Shown in pieces: positions 60,987-64,000 of a stretch of 64,000 nucleotides of DNA. Source of the stretch: Lachnospiraceae bacterium (GTDB lineage: Bacteria > Bacillota > Clostridia > Lachnospirales > Lachnospiraceae); contig JAFTWX010000074.1 in assembly GCA_017465095.1 (NCBI GenBank), positions 24,040 to 88,039 on the forward strand, written 5' to 3'. Numbering within the stretch: the first letter of the stretch is position 1; each line of letters starts with the position of its first letter. The translations under genes and the position numbers were made by a program. Below the pieces are notes generated by a model that was not told the DNA's origin, did not search any database, and saw only the letters and a list, made by a program, of their open reading frames with translations.

Positions 60987-62726
60987 ATGAGTAATGCATC
61001 AAACAAAAGTGGGAAAAGAGGGGGAATCTCATTATTAACCGAACTTGTACTCATCGCTCTCATTCCTATGCTGATTCTGGCAGTCACATTGACGATTTAC
61101 GCCTCTGTCAACATTCACAACGGTATGCAGGAAGAATTCCTGGAAGGACTTCGTACCACAGCCGTAGCAGTACACGCCGGTTTTGATTCCATTAATCCGG
61201 GAGAAGATTACACTTTAAATGAAGACGGAGATCTGATGAAGGGGGATCACGATCTTACTACAGACGAGTCTTTACTTGACTCTTATGTGGCTGGTACCGA
61301 AATGGAAATCACGCTTTTCTACGGTGACACACGCATGGCTACTACTCTCATCGGAGAAGACGGCAAGCGCATTCTCGGCACAAAGGCTTCGCAGGAAGTT
61401 ATTGACACTGTTCTTACAAAAGGCGAAGATTACCACTCTACCGATCTTACAATCAACGGAGAGCATTATTATGCATATTACGTTCCGGCCAAAGATCATA
61501 CCGGAAAGATTATAGGTATGTTCTTTGTAGGAGAAAAGGCAGAAGCGGTTAATAATTTCATTAACAGAAAGGTAACTGCACTGATCGGCATCAGTATTGC
61601 CCTTCTTGTGATTGCATTTCTTATTGTATTTATTGCAGCCAAGAAGATTGCAGCAGCTATCATTGATACAGAGAAAGTTCTTATTAATCTTTCCGAGGGT
61701 GATTTGACAACACCTGTAAACGCAAAGAGCTTAAAACGTACCGACGAAATCGGAAGCATGGCTGTTGCTCTGGATCTCACTATGAAAGAACTGCGAAACA
61801 TTATTTCCGGTATTCAGCATTCTGCCGATGTCCTGATGCGCAACGGTACCGATTTGGGTGACATGGCAGCGCAGACAAGCCACACCACCGATGAAATCAG
61901 CCTTGCAGTAGAAGAAGTTTCCAAAGGCGCCATCACACAGGCAGAAGAAGTGGAACGCGCTACCAATCTTGTATCTGACATGGGTATGAAGATTGAGCAG
62001 ATTGTACATAGTATCGATGTTTTATACGCTGTTGCCGAAAACATGCAAAAGGCCGGTAACGAAGCGCAGAACAATATGAATCTTCTGAAAGATTCCAATG
62101 AACAGACCAATACAGCGATCGAAAAAGTAGCAGAAAATGTTGAAAAGACAGACAAATCCGTAGCTGCTATTTCCGAAGCATTACAGCTTATTACAGATAT
62201 CGCTGATGAAACCAATCTTCTGTCTCTGAATGCTTCTATCGAAGCTGCCCGAGCAGGTGAGGCAGGACGCGGATTCGCAGTTGTTGCAGCACAGATTCAG
62301 AAACTGGCCGAAGAATCCAACGCCAGCGCAGCACAGATTGAAGATATTATCGCAACCTTATCTCAGGATTCTGCCAACACACTTACCGTTATGGATAACC
62401 TGAGAGAAAACATTACCGTACAGCAGGAAAAGATGCTCGATACCATCGAAAAATTCTCCTCCGTACGAGAAGGTATTGTTGCTTCTACAGATAATACTTC
62501 ACAGATTCATACACAGGCGTCTGACTGTGATAACTCACGCGTTTCTGTCGTAGATATTATTCAGGATCTTTCCGCATTGTCCGAAGAGAATGCAGCTTCC
62601 ACCGAAGAGACAACTGCTTCTATGCAGGAATTGAATGCAACCATCAACCTGCTCAGTAATGCGGCAAAAGAACTGCAGGATCTCGCAATATCTCTCGAAA
62701 ATGATATGAGATTCTTCAGACTGTAA
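60987..62726 (+). CDS. Methyl-accepting chemotaxis protein
   Basis: 579 residues. TM1 at about 17-38 and TM2 at about 188-208 flank an extracytoplasmic single-Cache-type domain (sCache; [40 protein letters not shown]). HAMP follows ([20 protein letters not shown]), then the signalling domain with the CheA/CheW-binding hairpin tip [18 protein letters not shown]. Methylation sites are likely in the flanking helices. ATG 60987 has AAGGAGAGG upstream; an in-frame Met 14 codons earlier is rejected. Transcribed from its own region. The organism is therefore likely motile or uses chemosensory signalling. Confidence 0.93.
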   Translation: MSNASNKSGKRGGISLLTELVLIALIPMLILAVTLTIYASVNIHNGMQEEFLEGLRTTAVAVHAGFDSINPGEDYTLNEDGDLMKGDHDLTTDESLLDSYVAGTEMEITLFYGDTRMATTLIGEDGKRILGTKASQEVIDTVLTKGEDYHSTDLTINGEHYYAYYVPAKDHTGKIIGMFFVGEKAEAVNNFINRKVTALIGISIALLVIAFLIVFIAAKKIAAAIIDTEKVLINLSEGDLTTPVNAKSLKRTDEIGSMAVALDLTMKELRNIISGIQHSADVLMRNGTDLGDMAAQTSHTTDEISLAVEEVSKGAITQAEEVERATNLVSDMGMKIEQIVHSIDVLYAVAENMQKAGNEAQNNMNLLKDSNEQTNTAIEKVAENVEKTDKSVAAISEALQLITDIADETNLLSLNASIEAARAGEAGRGFAVVAAQIQKLAEESNASAAQIEDIIATLSQDSANTLTVMDNLRENITVQQEKMLDTIEKFSSVREGIVASTDNTSQIHTQASDCDNSRVSVVDIIQDLSALSEENAASTEETTASMQELNATINLLSNAAKELQDLAISLENDMRFFRL

Positions 62727-62766
62727 TTTAAAGATGGTACTATATGAATATAATGATTTATTTATC

Positions 62767-62800
62767 AAAAAACACTCGTCCTTGGACGGGTGTTTTTTCT
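62767..62800 (+). terminator. Terminator after the chemoreceptor gene
   Basis: AAAACACTCGTCC / GGACGGGTGTTTT stem (one G-T pair) with T run. Confidence 0.92.
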
Positions 62801-62861
62801 CTAACCATATTTTCACTTCGAATACTGAATGTTTCTGTTCCCTTCACGGTTGATTGGCAGT

Positions 62862-63161
62862 TTACAGTCCAACGCTGATTTTTTACCAATCTGCCCGTAA
62901 ATATTTTTGTGCCTTACGGTTCTGATTTCTAATACTGGAAATCCACCCGTAAAATTATAGGTGTTTTACGTTTCTTTCCAACGATACTACCACTGCAACC
63001 GTAACATGCTCACTGTTATTACGGTTGTGAATCACCAAATCTGAACAAAGACCGTAATCGTTCCTCATTTTTACGGTTGACACAATCATAATCTCAAAGA
63101 CAACCGTAATCTCATCCATATCTTACGGTCTTTACTCATAAAATTCTGATATCAACCGTAC
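62862..63161. repeat. Phased array of twelve 8-bp sites in alternating orientation
   Basis: The 500-base gap between the convergent chemoreceptor and kinase genes holds no gene but a regular array. Forward sites AACCGTAA (anchor G at 62897, 62949, 63001, 63054, 63106, 63158) alternate with reverse sites TTACGGTT (anchor C at 62865, 62917, 62969, 63022, 63074, 63126). Site centres are 21-22 bases apart forward to reverse and 31 bases reverse to forward, total 52-53, i.e. two, three and five helical turns. Four sites and more match 8/8 and the others 6-7/8. Spacers are A/T-rich, 13-14 and about 23 bases, and show no similarity. The 52-base period is not a multiple of three, which argues against a coding repeat. 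The remaining gap, 63162-63226, shows nothing. Confidence 0.85.
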
Positions 63162-63226
63162 TAGCAAACAACTTCAATGCTTCACGTGCTTTCAATCCCT
63201 CCTACAAACTGAAATTTATCGCTCAA

Positions 63227-64000
63227 TCAGAAGCCTCCGTAGTGCATTAAAGTTTCCGCTGCAATTTCTGAACCAACACTCATAGCCTTTTCAATATCTT
63301 TTTCAAGAATATACGAGCAGACAAACCCTGCATGATAACTGTCACCACACCCTGTTGTATCAATTACAGTATCAACTTTCACCGCCTTAGCTTTAAACTC
63401 TTTTCCCTTGTAATAAGTGACACTTCCACGCTCTGCAAGAGATATATTAAAAAGACATTCGTATTTATATGACAACTTTTTGAACTGTGGCAAGTATTCT
63501 TCCGAGCCACTAATCATAAAGAAATCCACAAATGGAGAGAATTTTTCCATGACATCAAAATCTCTATATACATCAAAGTCTACTGCCAATTTAAATCCAT
63601 AAGTTTTTTTCAGTTCAATTACCTGCGAAAAGCAAGATGCCCAAAAGTGAACAAAAATCACATCAGATTCAGATATTATTTTTATTTCAGTATCATTCAG
63701 AATAATATCATCAAGTATTCTTCCGTTCCACGAATTATCTTTATAATACCTGTCGCCTTCCGCTGTAAGGTAAGTTTTGTTATTGGCTGTTGGATATCTT
63801 TTATCTACTCGAATATGTGTCTTATCAATATTAAGCTCTGAAATTGAATCCATTATCACCTCTGCATATTTGTCATTCCCGACAACACCAAGAAGTGTAA
63901 CATTAATACCCCTAAAGCGTGATGCATGTGCAGCAAAATTCAGTGCTTCTCCTCCTGGTCTGATTATATCAGTACCATCAAAGACATCTACACATAAGCA
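63227..64000 (-). CDS. PfkB-family sugar kinase, 3' part (continues out of the window)
   Basis: 258 codons visible, open at the right edge; the translation from base 64000 begins CLCVDVFDGTDIIRPGGEAL. The family signatures are present: GGEALNFAAHASRF near the start, a mid-part VDFFMISGSEEYLPQFKKL, and the catalytic motif DTTGCGDSYHAGFVCSYIL near the end. The N-terminal style and the sequence after it recall fructoselysine-6-kinase-like (FrlD) members, but that is not certain. It ends 66 bases from the phased array, in convergent orientation with the chemoreceptor gene. A/T-rich in base composition compared with the neighbouring core genes. Confidence 0.85.
   Translation of the reverse strand, partial: CLCVDVFDGTDIIRPGGEALNFAAHASRFRGINVTLLGVVGNDKYAEVIMDSISELNIDKTHIRVDKRYPTANNKTYLTAEGDRYYKDNSWNGRILDDIILNDTEIKIISESDVIFVHFWASCFSQVIELKKTYGFKLAVDFDVYRDFDVMEKFSPFVDFFMISGSEEYLPQFKKLSYKYECLFNISLAERGSVTYYKGKEFKAKAVKVDTVIDTTGCGDSYHAGFVCSYILEKDIEKAMSVGSEIAAETLMHYGGF

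Noticed and set aside
62862..63161. CRISPR array
   Set aside because: The period (52) and palindrome spacing are superficially similar, but only 8-bp ends are conserved while the 13-base inner segments differ in every unit, and no cas genes are near.

Overview
The window reads as chromosome of an anaerobic, low-to-mid GC Gram-positive of the class Clostridia, most likely a Lachnospiraceae-type gut bacterium. The grounds are AGGAGG-type ribosome binding sites throughout, the sporulation/division cluster hup-rqcP-yabP-yabQ-divIC-spoIIE-tilS-hpt-ftsH in the Bacillus/Clostridium order, a T-box upstream of proS, tRNA genes without encoded CCA plus a CCA-adding enzyme, CarD, MntP, MutS2 and YhaM homologues, and many small membrane proteins with zinc ribbons. 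No rRNA, transposase, integrase or CRISPR-Cas gene was found.

Layout. 1-3.4 kb (minus): truncated 7TM-PAS sensor, CarD-like regulator, degenerate HD-GYP protein, manganese exporter. 3.6-6.1 kb (plus): glutamine synthetase and a zinc-ribbon membrane protein. 6.1-9.2 kb (minus): ECF sigma/anti-sigma pair, a two-TM protein, tRNA-Leu and tRNA-Tyr. 9.2-11.4 kb: cytoplasmic GH13 maltodextrin-type hydrolase. 11.6-18.6 kb: the conserved sporulation/division/tRNA-modification cluster, in which SpoIIE lacks its membrane domain. 18.7-26.4 kb: PEGA lipoprotein, CotS-like protein, CCA enzyme, anion permease, amidase lipoprotein, YgjP-like metallopeptidase and two membrane proteins. 26.4-31.6 kb: acetate kinase, an uncharacterised polytopic membrane protein with a partner, a small XRE regulator, ProS with its T-box. 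31.7-38.2 kb: D,D-carboxypeptidase, class II aldolase plus PfkB kinase, three uncharacterised proteins. 38.4-42.0 kb: carbohydrate-binding lipoprotein, a DUF4160/DUF2442-HTH pair, a GAF-GGDEF cyclase. 42.3-49.3 kb: AraC regulator, upp, uraA, a zinc-ribbon protein, and a 1202-residue secreted GH16 glucanase. 49.5-52.3 kb: zinc-ribbon membrane proteins and a phage-like HTH/KilA-N module. 52.6-56.2 kb: rlmD, yhaM and an HtrA-like pseudoprotease. 56.3-62.7 kb (plus): mutS2, a two-component system, a chemoreceptor. 63.2-64 kb: a PfkB kinase leaving the window.

How the parts fit: the window is mainly core metabolism, translation and cell-cycle functions with carbohydrate use (GH13, GH16, aldolase/kinase, acetate kinase) and signalling (ECF sigma, c-di-GMP proteins, two-component system, chemoreceptor). 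Non-coding signals are the most unusual part: (a) a 300-bp intergenic array at 62862-63161 of twelve 8-bp sites in strictly alternating orientation, spaced by two and three helical turns, with unrelated DNA between the sites; (b) a near-300-bp imperfect palindrome shared by the 3' ends of the convergent uracil genes upp and uraA; (c) an identical 22-bp block in the promoters of an AraC regulator and of the distant GH16 glucanase; (d) several compact self-regulating promoter/operator modules. All assignments come from reading the sequence; no database search was run.
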